In this document: in pieces, positions 22,780 to 32,895 of the stretch
How positions within the stretch are numbered: the stretch's first letter is position 1
How the letters are laid out: each line of letters starts with the position of its first letter
Position numbers and translations under genes: made by a program
Assembly (NCBI GenBank): GCA_037447655.1
Contig: JBBHKE010000165.1
Location: forward strand, 82,001-146,000
Origin: Zygnema cylindricum
Taxonomy: Eukaryota > Streptophyta > Zygnematophyceae > Zygnematales > Zygnemataceae
Reading direction: 5' to 3'
DNA: 64,000 bases
Notes under the pieces: generated by a model
Told to the model about the DNA's origin: nothing
The model's input: only the letters and a program-made list of their open reading frames with translations
The model's database searches: none

Positions 22780-23760
22780 AAAACCAAATAAAGTATGAGA
22801 ATAGTTAGTCGTTGCTTTTATTTTGTTTTATAGTATCACAAAACAAAAAATATAACAAATTTTACTCCCACCATCGATGTAATTTTTTTTCTATCTTACA
22901 ATGTTTCAAGTCTATTAAGTTTGACAAAAACAACAACTACATTTTTAATCGGCCATAATAGAGAAATTGTATTTGGTTTATGTTAAGTTATAGTTTGTTA
23001 TATATAAACCAAAAACATGAACTAAACATTTTTAATCCAACGTAATTGTTGGTAAAATAATGAAAATATCTGATTAAGTATTCAACAAAAAACATTTATA
23101 AAAAAAAACCAAATAAACAATGATAATATTTAGCCGTTCCTTTTATTTTCTCTTATAGTATCACAAAACAAAATTGTAGGAATTTTCCTCCCACGATTGA
23201 TGTTATGATTTTTGTATCTTACACTGTTTAAAACCTATTAGGTTTGACAAATATAACGACTTTATTTTTTATCGGCCATAATAGAGAAACTGTATTTGGT
23301 TTGTGTTAGATTATAGTTTGTTGTATATACCAAATACATTAACTATTTTTTTTTTATATAACGTAATTGTTGATAAAAAAATGAAATATCCGATTAAATG
23401 TTTGACAAAAAGCATGAATAACAAGACTCCTTACAATAGTCTGTTACGTTCGATGTTTAAAATTTTGTATATTAGGGCAAAGTACAATTACAACTTCATT
23501 TGCAATCTTGCACTAGAAAAAATCAAAATCAAAGAGACACGTGAGTCCTCTCCTAAGCATTCTAATTGCATTTTGCCATCGACGTTTATCGATTGCCTTT
23601 CAACAAACTCGAGCCATGACCCTCTTTCTAATCGAACATGATAGATAATCTATATTTGGTTTGTGTTAAGTTTTAGTTTGTTCTATAAACCAATAAACTT
23701 TAACTAAAACTTTTTAACATAACATAATCGTTGATAAAAATAATGAAAATAAAATCATAT
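22780..23760 (+). repeat. Tandem array of about 320-bp AT-rich units with an internal insertion
   Basis: Unit 1 (22780-23105) and unit 2 (23106-23415) share AAACCAAATAAA, TATAGTATCACAAAACAAA, CGGCCATAATAGAGAAA and TGTATTTGGTTT.TGTTA blocks in order. A third, partial unit resumes at 23636 (TATATTTGGTTTGTGTTAAG). Between units 2 and 3 lies a 210-bp block (23424-23635) that is also found alone at 35553-35755. Confidence 0.8.
23424..23635 (+). repeat. 210-bp dispersed repeat, copy 1
   Basis: Matches 35553-35755 in the same orientation, including GTTCGATGTTTAAAATTTTG, AAAATCAAAATCAAAGAGAC and GATTGCCTTTCAACA. In this copy it interrupts the 320-bp tandem array. Confidence 0.85.
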
Positions 23761-24220
23761 ACATATAGAATTAGTATGTGTACACGATATCCAACTTGAT
23801 GATGTAGGCGACAAATATTAAATAATTTATTTTGTGAATACTAATTAAAATGAACATTTTGTGAAATAGGTTAGAAAAAACATTAACTTCGACAACATTA
23901 AAGGTTACACGTCTGTTTTTATCAAACAAAAAAACAAGTTATGCGATTTTAGGGTTCCTACTAAATAAAGTAAAAAATAAAAAAAACATAAACAAATAAT
24001 GGGCTGAAAATAACAAAACAATAAGCAAACTCGTTACGCGCGTTCAAATTTCTAAAAACATCAGCTTAAATAAGCATTATATGTTTCTACAAAGTTTCAA
24101 AAGCTAAAAAAACACATTTATAACAAAAGACAAAAAAGTCCCACAAACTACATTTTAGTTTTTTTTTGTTTTCAATCGCTAACCTTTTGAAATGTCGCGC
24201 AAATTCAATTTGTTCATGAA
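23761..24220. other. AT-rich intergenic DNA
   Basis: No gene or clear repeat unit seen. Confidence 0.4.
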
Positions 24221-24457
24221 TTAGCAATCTTGCAACCTGTCCATTGACGCACTTAATGTTACACCATTCACCCTTGGTAGTCTATCAACTTCTACCAATA
24301 TGACATTCCACTTATTAAACTTATGAGATTCTTGTTTCCTCCAACTAGTTCCACTTGATTCCAAATCCGCGATGGAAGGGAGTCCACCTATACCATCATG
24401 ATATGCTTTCCACACATCTTTTACCGTGTGTATTCGGGCTCCAATTTTAGTCATCAA
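24221..24457 (-). pseudogene. GCR1_C-like DNA-binding domain fragment
   Basis: The minus-strand frame contains TVKDVWKAYHDGIGG, LPSIADLESSGTSWRK and FNKWNVILVEVDRL. The pattern TV-DVW--Y--G--G-PSI--LE---T-WR followed by a helix with E-R matches what I know of the GCR1_C domain, a DNA-binding module in fungal regulators and in Crypton-type tyrosine-recombinase transposons. Length is about 75 residues, with no flanking recombinase or other domain in the window, so it is most likely a fossil or one exon. The reported open frame starts at a non-ATG codon. Confidence 0.45.
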
Positions 24458-24739
24458 GGAAATTTGATTTTTTTTTCGTGTGATGGAAGAGGAGATGGAA
24501 ATTCTTTAGTTGTTCTTGCCGTTTCTACATGGGTATACAACCAAAAATATGGAATAATATAGAGAAAATGTGACGAACATAAAACACAAAAGATTACCTA
24601 ACACAAAAAGTGATGATACAAATGGTGCGAGTTTTTTTAAACATTTCGCTGGCAGCTAGCATATGTCGTTTTGACCCACGGCCAAAACATAACACAAAGA
24701 GTTGTCATGCCGCATGGTATCGAACGCAGGCGCGAACGA

Positions 24740-24910
24740 CATTCTGCATGCGTGCACGATATTGCGCACGCACGCACAATACTGTGCTCTCGCGCGCGAT
24801 ATTTTGCATGCGTGCACAATGCGGTGCACGCACGCGCGATTTTGTGTCCACGCGCATGATATCACTTACGCGCGCACGATATCATTCACGCACGCACAAT
24901 ATTTCGGCGT
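24740..24910. repeat. 20-bp alternating purine-pyrimidine minisatellite
   Basis: Units of about 20 bases of the form GCACGCACGCACAAT / GCGCGATATT / GCATGCGTGCACAAT repeat about eight times. Because 20 is not a multiple of 3, all three plus frames give similar cysteine/arginine/histidine-rich peptides. These open frames are repeat artefacts. Confidence 0.85.
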
Positions 24911-25199
24911 GAGTGTATGATTTCCAGTCGCACGTGCGACCGCGATTCATTAATTTTTCTCGTGTACACGATTCGCGTACACTTCTAATGGAACAAGTAC
25001 TAATTTCGTGTGTGGAACCGTTTTGTTTCGTGCGCAAGTACACACTTTTCAAGTATTTCGTGCGATACCCTTCATTTCATGCGTAGGTACCGCGATCTTG
25101 AAGTATAGACGTGGAGTATCGTTTGGAGGCGAATCACGATTTCCGTGCGACGCTTTGATACCGTTTTAATATTTAAGTCGCGAACCCATGCAGGTTCGC

Positions 25200-26466
25200 G
25201 CATACATGTAATTAGGGAGGGTTTTTACCCTCGGACGTTGGATTATGCGGAACGTACGGCAGAAAATGTTGGCCGCCTATTGGCCAACATTCTAAGTAGT
25301 TTCATACATGTAAAGTAGACTAGACGTAGGCTAGTTTCGTTTAGGCCTAGCGTAGCTTCTACTTAGACTAATTCTCAAACTTAGAGAATATAGCTTTTGG
25401 ACAAGAATTTTCTCTTGGCGGCTGAGTTTTTTTCTTGTTCTAGCTCTCACCGACTGCTCACTTTTCTCTCTTCCTTTGCTAGCTAGCGATAGAGGCTAGA
25501 TAGGTTAAGGATATTTACCTTATATTTTTGCCCGCGCTCTTTAATCCACACGGCTCAAAGCTAAGTCCGGAAGGTTTCCCTCCAACTTGTGTCATTTTAG
25601 GGAAGTGTTGGAGTGAAGTTCGTGTGGAGAGGCATTCAGATCCGGTTGTGTCTTCTACGGGCAACGAAAAGGTTTGGAGTGTTTGTGCTTGTTTTGCTTC
25701 CATTTCGGTTCGGAGTGGGGAAGTGGATTTTGACCGAATTTTAGGGTTTTTCCTTGTTTTGGTTATAATTATTTAATTGCTTTGCTGCCACTTCGAGATA
25801 ACTCTTGTAAAGAATACGATATATACCCGAGAGCCTAGTGGTTACCTCGTGGCATAGTATTCTTGTCGAAAAGTCTCACTTTTTAAAATATTATTTTATT
25901 TGAATTAAATTAAAAAAAAAAAAATAACAAAAACATTTTGTTATTATATTCCATTATTTCTTTCTTTCAATCTTTGTCTCTTATTTGGGTGCCACTATAT
26001 TTCTTGGCTTTAGTGTTAAACCTTAATTTTGCAGCAAAATTAGGGTTAATCTGCAAAATTAGGGTTTGGCAGCATAATTAGGGTTTTGACTGCAGAATTA
26101 GGGTTGCAGCAGATTTAGGGTTTATTCCTTTTTATTCTAGTCCTTAGGTCGCTATCCTTTTATTCCATGGCTGCAGATTTGGAGTTTTGGCCGTCTAGAA
26201 TTAGGGTTTGGCTTTGGAATTAGGGTTTCCAAGTGAAATTAGGTTTGGCTGCTGGCTTTGGATTATTGTGGTCACGAGTTAGGCTGTATATTTGGAGTTT
26301 GAGCGGCCTCCAACTTTATTCTAACACACTTTCTCTATTTATCGTATTTGTGTGTCTTATTGGTTATCTTTCTCCCACCGAACTCTTTCTTTTTTCCCTT
26401 CCTTTTGGTCCCCTAACATTCCACCAACCACGTCTTCACGGCATGAAGGGTCTCGCGTAAGGTTAA
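25200..26466 (+). mobile_element. Putative 5' LTR or leader of the Ty3/gypsy element
   Basis: Non-coding stretch between the minisatellite and the gag frame. TTTGGCGACACTGC at 26468-26481 resembles a plant-type primer binding site starting TGGCGAC, which would put the end of a 5' LTR just before it. TGTAATTAGGGAGGG at about 25207 is a possible LTR start. I could not match this sequence to the DNA after the polypurine tract (34246 on), so LTR status is unproven. Confidence 0.3.
26020..26240 (+). repeat. Interspersed ATTAGGGTTT units (telomere-like)
   Basis: At least seven ATTAGGG or TTTAGGG occurrences, separated by GCAG/CTGCA-containing spacers of 10-20 bases. The plant telomere unit is TTTAGGG, but here the motifs are not tandem, so this is a degenerate minisatellite in the retroelement leader and not a telomere. 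Confidence 0.7.
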
Positions 26467-27192
26467 TTTGGCGACACTGCTTAGAGCGAATTTGGTAAAG
26501 CGAAATTTATCTTAGGGGGCCTTGGAAAACCCGACTTGCTTCGAACAAGTTCAGTTCACCCTTAGTGCTCACCAGAGTACTAAAGGTGTCTGTAAGTAGT
26601 CGATGCCTCGCGGGTGCAAGAGCCTTTCGATTGAGCGTGGACATTCGTGTATGGGATCGGTGTGGAGTGGTTCCATCGTGAACCTTACTTATTGTGCATT
26701 TGCATTTTCTTCCTTTCCATGCATGCTATCTGGCCCTAAGTGGCCTAGGTTTTTTGGGTGACTATTTGGAGTGGGATTTCTTGCTAGATCTTGTCGTGAG
26801 TGGCAGTATGTAGACCTTTTCTCGGCTGTGTTATTGTAGATCTGCACCCAAGGGTGCCTGGATACAATTTTCTTGTTTTTATAGATATGGATTTTTAGCC
26901 TTGCCAATTGTTTGCAAGGTAAAGATTTTGGTAAACTGGCTTCTTCCTAGATATGACCAGATATGACCAGCGGGTCTTGATAGTGACTGAGTGTGTTGAC
27001 TGGACGAGTGGATTGGTCTAACACGTGTTCCACCTCGGTTAGGTTGTACAAAACATTTCAATATTGTAGTCAGGGTTTTCTCTTTGGTTTATGCCCACAC
27101 ATTGGGATAACCTTCCTTATTTTTCTTGGTCCACCTGAGGTGGTACACTGTATCGTCTTTCGCAGTTAAATCTTTCGGATTTTCCCAAATCA

Positions 27193-28620
27193 TTGACCAC
27201 ATCCGATCAAATTGTGGATTGCATATCGCCATCAGTGCGGTTTGGTCTCCCCTCTATGTCATCATTATCCTCGGTTTCATCTAGGTCATACCTAGAGGGA
27301 ACTGAAGAAGACTTTCTAGAGGAAACCTTTCCAACTCACACTCGTATGTTTTGTGCAAGCCCAATTTTGGCACAACCGGCTCATCCCCCTCTTTACGACA
27401 TGGCTTCCTATACCGAGGGATCCATGGGTAGGATGCAATTCTGCTTTTCTAGATTAAAAGACACCATGTCTTTATCGCATTTCCGGATGTTATACGACAC
27501 ACAAATGAGGGATTTAGCATTTAGATATCAGGATAGGTTTGCCTTTTGTGTCGCCTTTTCCCTTTTCTGTCGATACCTACGTGGTACGGCCCTCACTCTC
27601 TTCACTCGCAAGTACGAAGATGTTCTTGAGATGACAGAGTACGTGGCTCCCTTTGCATGGTTACCAAAAGTCCTCGGCCAAATGGATATCCCATACTAGG
27701 ACGCAAAACCGGCGGTATTTGATTTTAACGAAGATGAGTTGTATCCTGCTATCCCTGAGGTTCCGCATCAGTGTGCGGTGGCTACTCTTGCAGCGGTCTT
27801 AGCAAGAGCGGCGGGAACCATTCATTTACGTGACCCTCTCTCAATCATGTTTGACATCCTCCAAGAGGAGTACCGGATGCAAAATCTGGATCAAATCAAA
27901 GAGTTGATGAACTTCGAGCGTAGGCCGGGCGAAACCGTGCCCGCCTTACGAGCCCGAATGGAAACTTTGCGAGAAGTATTACCGGACCTCATGTCTAATG
28001 CGGAGGCTGTCCAAAAATTTGTGGGATAGTTTCCAGGTCCGTCAAAGAGGTTTATTCAAAACCACCTCAGTCAGATGTATGGACTTAAAATCACATTTGA
28101 GCAAGCGGCTCAATATGCTGTAGAGTATGAGATGCAAACATCTTGGTGGGACGTTCATTAGAGGTCCTAACCTCCTCGTAGAGAACCATTTAATCCATCT
28201 CCTCCTCCACCTAAAAATCCATGGCCTCGGAATAGGCCCCAAAAGACACCAGCCATGGGATCTCCTCCAGCTAGTCATAGTGACCGCATCTGCTTTCGAT
28301 GTGGAATAACCGAGCACGATGCGCGCATGTGTCCGGACAAGGCAGCCACTTGCACTCATTGCCACTAGAAAGGACATTATGTCCATCAGTGCCACATTAA
28401 GGATCTTAATTTCACTTATCAAAATCAGATAAAGAATGGGGGATTTTCGGCCAGTTCCGCGAAACCAATCACTCCGCCTAAGGGGACCGCGAGGGAGGAA
28501 GCTCCGCCTAAGATTTCTCGTAGGGGGAGGGAGAAGGCCGAGCTTCAAGCCACAATGACGGTCATGATGAAAGAGCAATTTGCAGCTTTCATGGCGAAAA
28601 TAGAACCCTAGTTTATTGGC
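27193..28620 (+). pseudogene. Ty3 gag with two CCHC zinc knuckles
   Basis: Open from about 27193 (non-ATG in this copy) to a TAG at 27697. It continues in the same frame from 27700 to a TAG at 28027, and after further stops through the nucleocapsid. The first knuckle is CFRCGITEHDARMC at 28291-28332 (C-x2-C-x4-H-x4-C). The second begins at 28351 (CTHCH, then a stop at 28366-28368, then KGHYVHQC), again C-x2-C-x4-H-x4-C if the stop is read through. Capsid-like helices include FDILQEEYRMQNLDQIKELM. The long minus-strand frame over 28042-28725 is a shadow. Confidence 0.75.
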
Positions 28621-29103
28621 ATGGCTTGGACTGTTGTCCACATTCTGTCGTTGGCCGGGCGAACCCTTCGGGATTCCATTGTTTAACAACGGGCGGCTAC
28701 ATTTGAAAAGGGCTTGGCGGACCACAACCGAGAGGGAAAATTACAAAATTCTCGAGTCCCACTTTCATTCGCAAAGGATCCTCTTCCTCCTCTACCGGAA
28801 ACGGCTTCCACTATCGTTGTGGAAGCACTAACCATATTAGATGGCACCATTCATGAGGCTCATCGGGTGAAAGAGCGATTAAATATTCTCTCAGCGATGA
28901 TGGAGGATGTTCCTAAAGCCCTTTCCCACGCTGATGAGATCGCAGCTGCAGCCGCCTTGTGGGCACTGCAGTTAAACCGCAGCCTCTCGACAGTTCAACC
29001 GGTTACTACGGAAGAGCGTCGTTATCTTGATCCCCATATCAGTTTCTTGGATAACTCCCAGGGATCATTCTAAGGTAACGGTGTTCACCCCACTCTTCCT
29101 CTT

Positions 29104-29649
29104 ATGGACACCGAGACCAAACCCGTGATCCTCGGATCCGGGTTTGCCCTCAAGCTTGGTTTGACGATAGACAAGCTTCAAGCGACCACGACCCGCCTTC
29201 TTACTTCGGCTGGGACCACGGAGCCGGTCCTCGAAATCACAAAGGACCCGCTCATCTTTCGGTTTCAAACAAGAACCGAAAATGAGTCCGTTGAAATTGC
29301 TATCAGGGCATTGTTCAGTAAATGTGACGACTATGAGTGTTTGGTGGGTCAAGACATTATATTCCGAATAGGCGGTGGCGTGGACATGCACGACCAAACA
29401 TTCTCTTACCGACCAACACACTTTCCGGAGCGCAAAATCTGCTACCCTCTCATTTCATCCCGCCGACCTTTGCCCACTATGGCTCACTCGGCTACGACTC
29501 TTCCGACATTTTTGGGGAACTCCGTTGGGGAGGAAATTTTCCACTCTTTTTCGGCCGAAGAAATCCTACTGGATAGTTCTCCCTTACCTGAGCTCTTTGC
29601 GGAACCGGGTTTTCTTATCAACTCTCACACATTTGACAATATTTATTAG
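29104..29649 (+). pseudogene. Ty3 aspartic protease region
   Basis: Starts with MDTETKPVILGSGFALKLGL. Plant Ty3 proteases of this type usually read L-x-DTGAQP-x-[ML]LG, so the catalytic DTG is DTE here, a change expected to inactivate the enzyme. Later VGQDIIFRIGGGVDMHDQTF matches the conserved [LI]GQD flap-side block of the retropepsin fold. A TAG at 29647 ends the frame; the methyltransferase follows about 70 bases on, with a 1-base shift at 29788. Confidence 0.65.
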
Positions 29650-29718
29650 GCCACGTTATCTATTCCATTAATAATTATCCCATTCGTACCTGCAATTGCA
29701 ACTGATCCTTCGGGTTTC

Positions 29719-30847
29719 CTTCCTATCAGTTGGAAGCCCATACAGCTGAGTCCTCATATAGACGGGGTCGTTATTTTAGATTTATTTCGCTGGGATTGGA
29801 ACTTCACTATTGTCATGTTTACTGAATGGTCTCCTCATCCGTCACTACTATGCAGTAGAAATTGATGCATTAGCTAGAAAAACACAACTACACCACTGTA
29901 ATATTTTGCATTCATTGTATCCACTGTTGTTCCCAATGTCAGCCTTTCTACACATGCACACTGCTCTTTCACAAGACATCTACATCTTTAGTAATCATCA
30001 TCTACGGGATGTCGAACCGGTAGACCGTGTTTTTGGAGGGTGGGAGTGTCAAAGCATGTCTCGGGCCGGTAAAGGTCTTGGTTTGGCGGATCCTCGTAAC
30101 AAATTGTTTTTTGAGCATTTGAGGGTCCTTCATTTTCTTCAAACCATGGCCATACCTGTCGGATACATTCTAGAGAATGTTGCCGCTTATAATAATCCTC
30201 GGCTTATAGTTATTGCTGACTATAAGCGCATAGAACACTTTATCGGACACCCGCTAATTATTAATGCCGCTCCGCATGGGTCCTTGGCACATCGGGTTCG
30301 CTCCAAATGGAGGAACCTAATCGATTTCGGTCGTCTTCGTGAGGCTAATTTGTTTGTAAGACCCCCCACTGCAGACATTACGACCGCTTTGCTTCCCTTT
30401 CACCAAGTCCAATCATTTGTCCAAATTGACTCCCCTCCAAATTATAGCATTAATATACCTGACCAGCCACTCAAGGTCCTTCCTACTTTAGTGTCTTACC
30501 CTAATTCCCATGCATACTCTCATAACGGTCAAGGCATGCTTTCGAATAATGTCACTGGAAAGTTAGAGGAGCCTACGGCCACAGAACGAGAGTTAGAGGA
30601 GCCTACGGCCACAAAACGGGAGCATCTCATGCATTTTATTCCACGCACTAGTGCGGCCCCCGACCTTAGAGATAGAGAGCGTTGCACTTTGTTAGGTAGG
30701 GTCATGGATCCTCAGTCTCTATCATTTGTCTTAGGTCTCGGCCTTGCAGCAGGTCGCTACGCACAGAATCAACTCGTGCAACCCGCTAGGAGGGGGGGGG
30801 GATACAACGACTCCTTCACGTCATGTTTCCTCTCGCACCTCTCCTAG
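29719..30847 (+). CDS. C5-cytosine DNA methyltransferase (DNMT3-like) inside the Ty3 element
   Basis: Transfers methyl from AdoMet to cytosine in DNA. The AdoMet motif I is split by one extra base at 29788: VVILDLF lies in the upstream frame and AGIG follows in the frame of the 345-codon open frame (29810-30847). Further motifs in that frame: YYAVEID (motif II-like), DRVFGGWECQSMSRAGKG (motif IV; catalytic Cys at 30047-30049, with Glu where a Pro normally precedes it), LADPRNKLFFEHLRVLHFL, ILENVAAYNN (ENV, motif VI, 30173-30181), SLAHRVRSKWRNL (motif VIII, close to the AHRARYFWGNL of DNMT3), and RERCTLLGRV near the C-terminus. The LFFE...LH spacing and the AHR-R--W-NL block favour DNMT3 over DNMT1/CMT. 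The target-recognition part (30430-30640) holds a 30-bp duplication. A run of G at about 30787-30796 precedes the loss of frame. The start codon of the open frame is not ATG because this is an internal domain of a polyprotein. Confidence 0.85.
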
Positions 30848-31188
30848 TCTCAAGGGAAATCCGTTTAAGTTTTTTCTTTTCCCTTCTGTCACACTTGCGG
30901 TTAAGGACATCTCTATCTATGATTTCCTCAACCCGAGTCATATGTCTTGGGAAATCCCGACCTATACAGCCGTTCAATCCACAATTTCATTGTTTTCCAG
31001 TCTGGCACTTCACTGGACAGCTACATTTATCCACAATTTCATTGTTTTCCGGTCTGGCACTTCACTGGACAGCTACATTTTCGACGCGTAGCTGGCACCA
31101 CTGGGTGAACTGCCTACAGCAGACTCCGATAACATAGGAGTCAGGCCACTCACTCATCGTTGATGAGCAAATTGCATTTGCTCAAGCC

Positions 31189-32196
31189 ATGGAAGCTTTC
31201 ACTCTCAAGAGTCCTCTGATGCCCAAGTGGAAGTTCGGTTCCAGTCTCACAAAGGCGCAACATGCACTATTAAGTGACACTGTCACCCGCCATATAGATG
31301 CGTTTGCTTTCTCCATGAATGACCTTGGCCGTCATTCTACTTACAAAATGTCAATCGACCTTGAAGACGATCGACCTATCTTTAAGCCGAAACGACGTCT
31401 CTCCGAAATGGAATCGGAGATGGTGGACAAAAGATGGGCAAAATTGGAAGAATCCGGTCTATTCTATCGGTCGGATTCCACCTTTGCCGCCCCCACAGTC
31501 ATGCATAGGAAGAAAGATTCCGACGGAAATTTTACTGAGCGAAGAATGTGTGGGGACTACCAAGAGCTCAATGCACGGACCGTTCAAGACCGCCACCCTA
31601 TGCCTCTAGCGGAGGAAATATTTGACCATGTAGGTGGTGCGAAGTTCATTAACATTCTTCACTTACGTTAATGGTTTAACCAGATTGAAATTGAGGAAAG
31701 AGATCGACATAAAATTGCATTTTGGGGCATTGATGGTCGGTGGGAATGGGGAGTCATGCCTTTTGGTCTTCAGAACGCACCCGCCGTGTTTCAAAAAGTC
31801 ATGGATTTGGTGTTGGGTGGATGGAAATTTGCTCGGTGCTACATTGATGACTTGATAATTGCTTCTGCCACGGTTGAGGAGCATGCACGTCATATTGAGT
31901 GGGTTCTCACCGAGTTAAAGAAAGTCGGGCTGAAGTGTCACCCAGCCAAGTGTACTTTTGGTACGGAGGGAGTGCCTTATCTCGGCCATTTTATTTCGGT
32001 TGAGGGCATCACTACCTCGGAAGCTAAGGTAGAGGCGATCGCCAAACTGTTGGCTCCCACCGATCTCACTAGTCTCAGGGCTTTCCTCGGACTAGCCAAT
32101 TATTACCGTCGTTTTGTACTGAATTTTAGTACGATCGCTTCTCCCCTCAATGACCTTCGCAAAAAGGAAGTGCCTTTTGTTCGGGGACCCGCCTAA
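31189..32196 (+). pseudogene. Ty3 reverse transcriptase
   Basis: Contains the N-terminal P-x-x-AAPTV-x-RKKD block (SDSTFAAPTVMHRKKD), MCGDYQELNARTV (RT motif with D-Y-x-x-LN), HPMPLAEEIFDHVGGAKF, then a TAA at 31669-31671 within the LRWGFNQI-like segment. In the same frame it continues WGVMPFGLQNAPAVFQKVMD, RCYIDDLIIAS (catalytic YxDD), GVPYLGHFISVEGI and LRAFLGLANYYRRFV. All are hallmark Ty3/gypsy RT blocks. A TAA at 32194 ends this part. Only one internal stop, so the RT is among the best preserved domains. Confidence 0.9.
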
Positions 32197-32895
32197 GTAG
32201 AAGAGTTTCAAAAACTGAAAACAGCCCTTTCCACTGCTCCAATTCTCCGACCTCCTAACCACAAGCTTCCCTTTTGCCTATAAACAGATTTCGGGAAGCC
32301 AGGCATTGCGGCTATTTTAACGCAAAGAGAGTTGAATGGAGAGGAATACGTAGTGGCATATGCCAACCAGAGAAATAACCGAGCTGATTCCAATTACAGT
32401 AGTTACGAGGGTGAATGTCTCGCCGCGGTATGGGGTATTGTTCATTTTCGACATCATCTTTACAGCAAGCCATTCACGCTCCTAACTGACCATTAACCCC
32501 TTCATTGGTTGATGACCAGCGATAAGATTTCAGGGAAGCTTGCCCGATGGGCTTTAATTTTACAAGAGTACGACGTTGAGATCATCCATCGGCCCGGGTT
32601 GTTAAGTTTGAAGGCCGACGGGATTTCCCGGAATCCACTACCTCATACCACCGATAACGGGGTCTGGCAGGATTCCGACGTAGACGAGGTACCGATCATG
32701 TCGGTTGGTTCCTATATCACTTACTGTCTCTCTTCTATTCCTCACCCTCGGCCGGCCACAGATCCGTGGCGCGACGGCCCAATAATCCTCTTCCTTTCCT
32801 CTCAAGCCTTTCGGTCCGGTATTACCGCCGAGGAGGAAGACCTAGTGAAGAAACGAGCAAAAAATTATCTGTGGCTCGGCGGATCTTTAGTTTGA
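32197..32895 (+). pseudogene. Ty3 RNase H and connection to integrase
   Basis: Same frame as RT after the TAA at 32194. The first catalytic Asp lies in L-stop-TDFGKPGIAAILTQ (TAA at 32281-32283). SSYEGECLAAVWGIVHF supplies the Glu. LLTDH-stop-PLHWL has a TAA where the family has Lys (an AAA to TAA change would explain it). LARWALILQEYDVEIIHRPG and KADGISRNPLP form the tether. The open frame 32509-32895 continues into a linker of no recognised fold. Confidence 0.8.

Noticed and set aside
24610-24920. Several overlapping Cys/Arg/His-rich frames
   Set aside because: Similar peptides appear in several frames because a 20-bp repeat cycles through them.
26020-26240. A telomere or internal telomere array
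   Set aside because: The TTAGGG motifs are not tandem and are separated by GCAG spacers.
28042-28725. 227-codon open frame on the minus strand
   Set aside because: It lies opposite the gag nucleocapsid with its two zinc knuckles; the translation has no domain and is a shadow.
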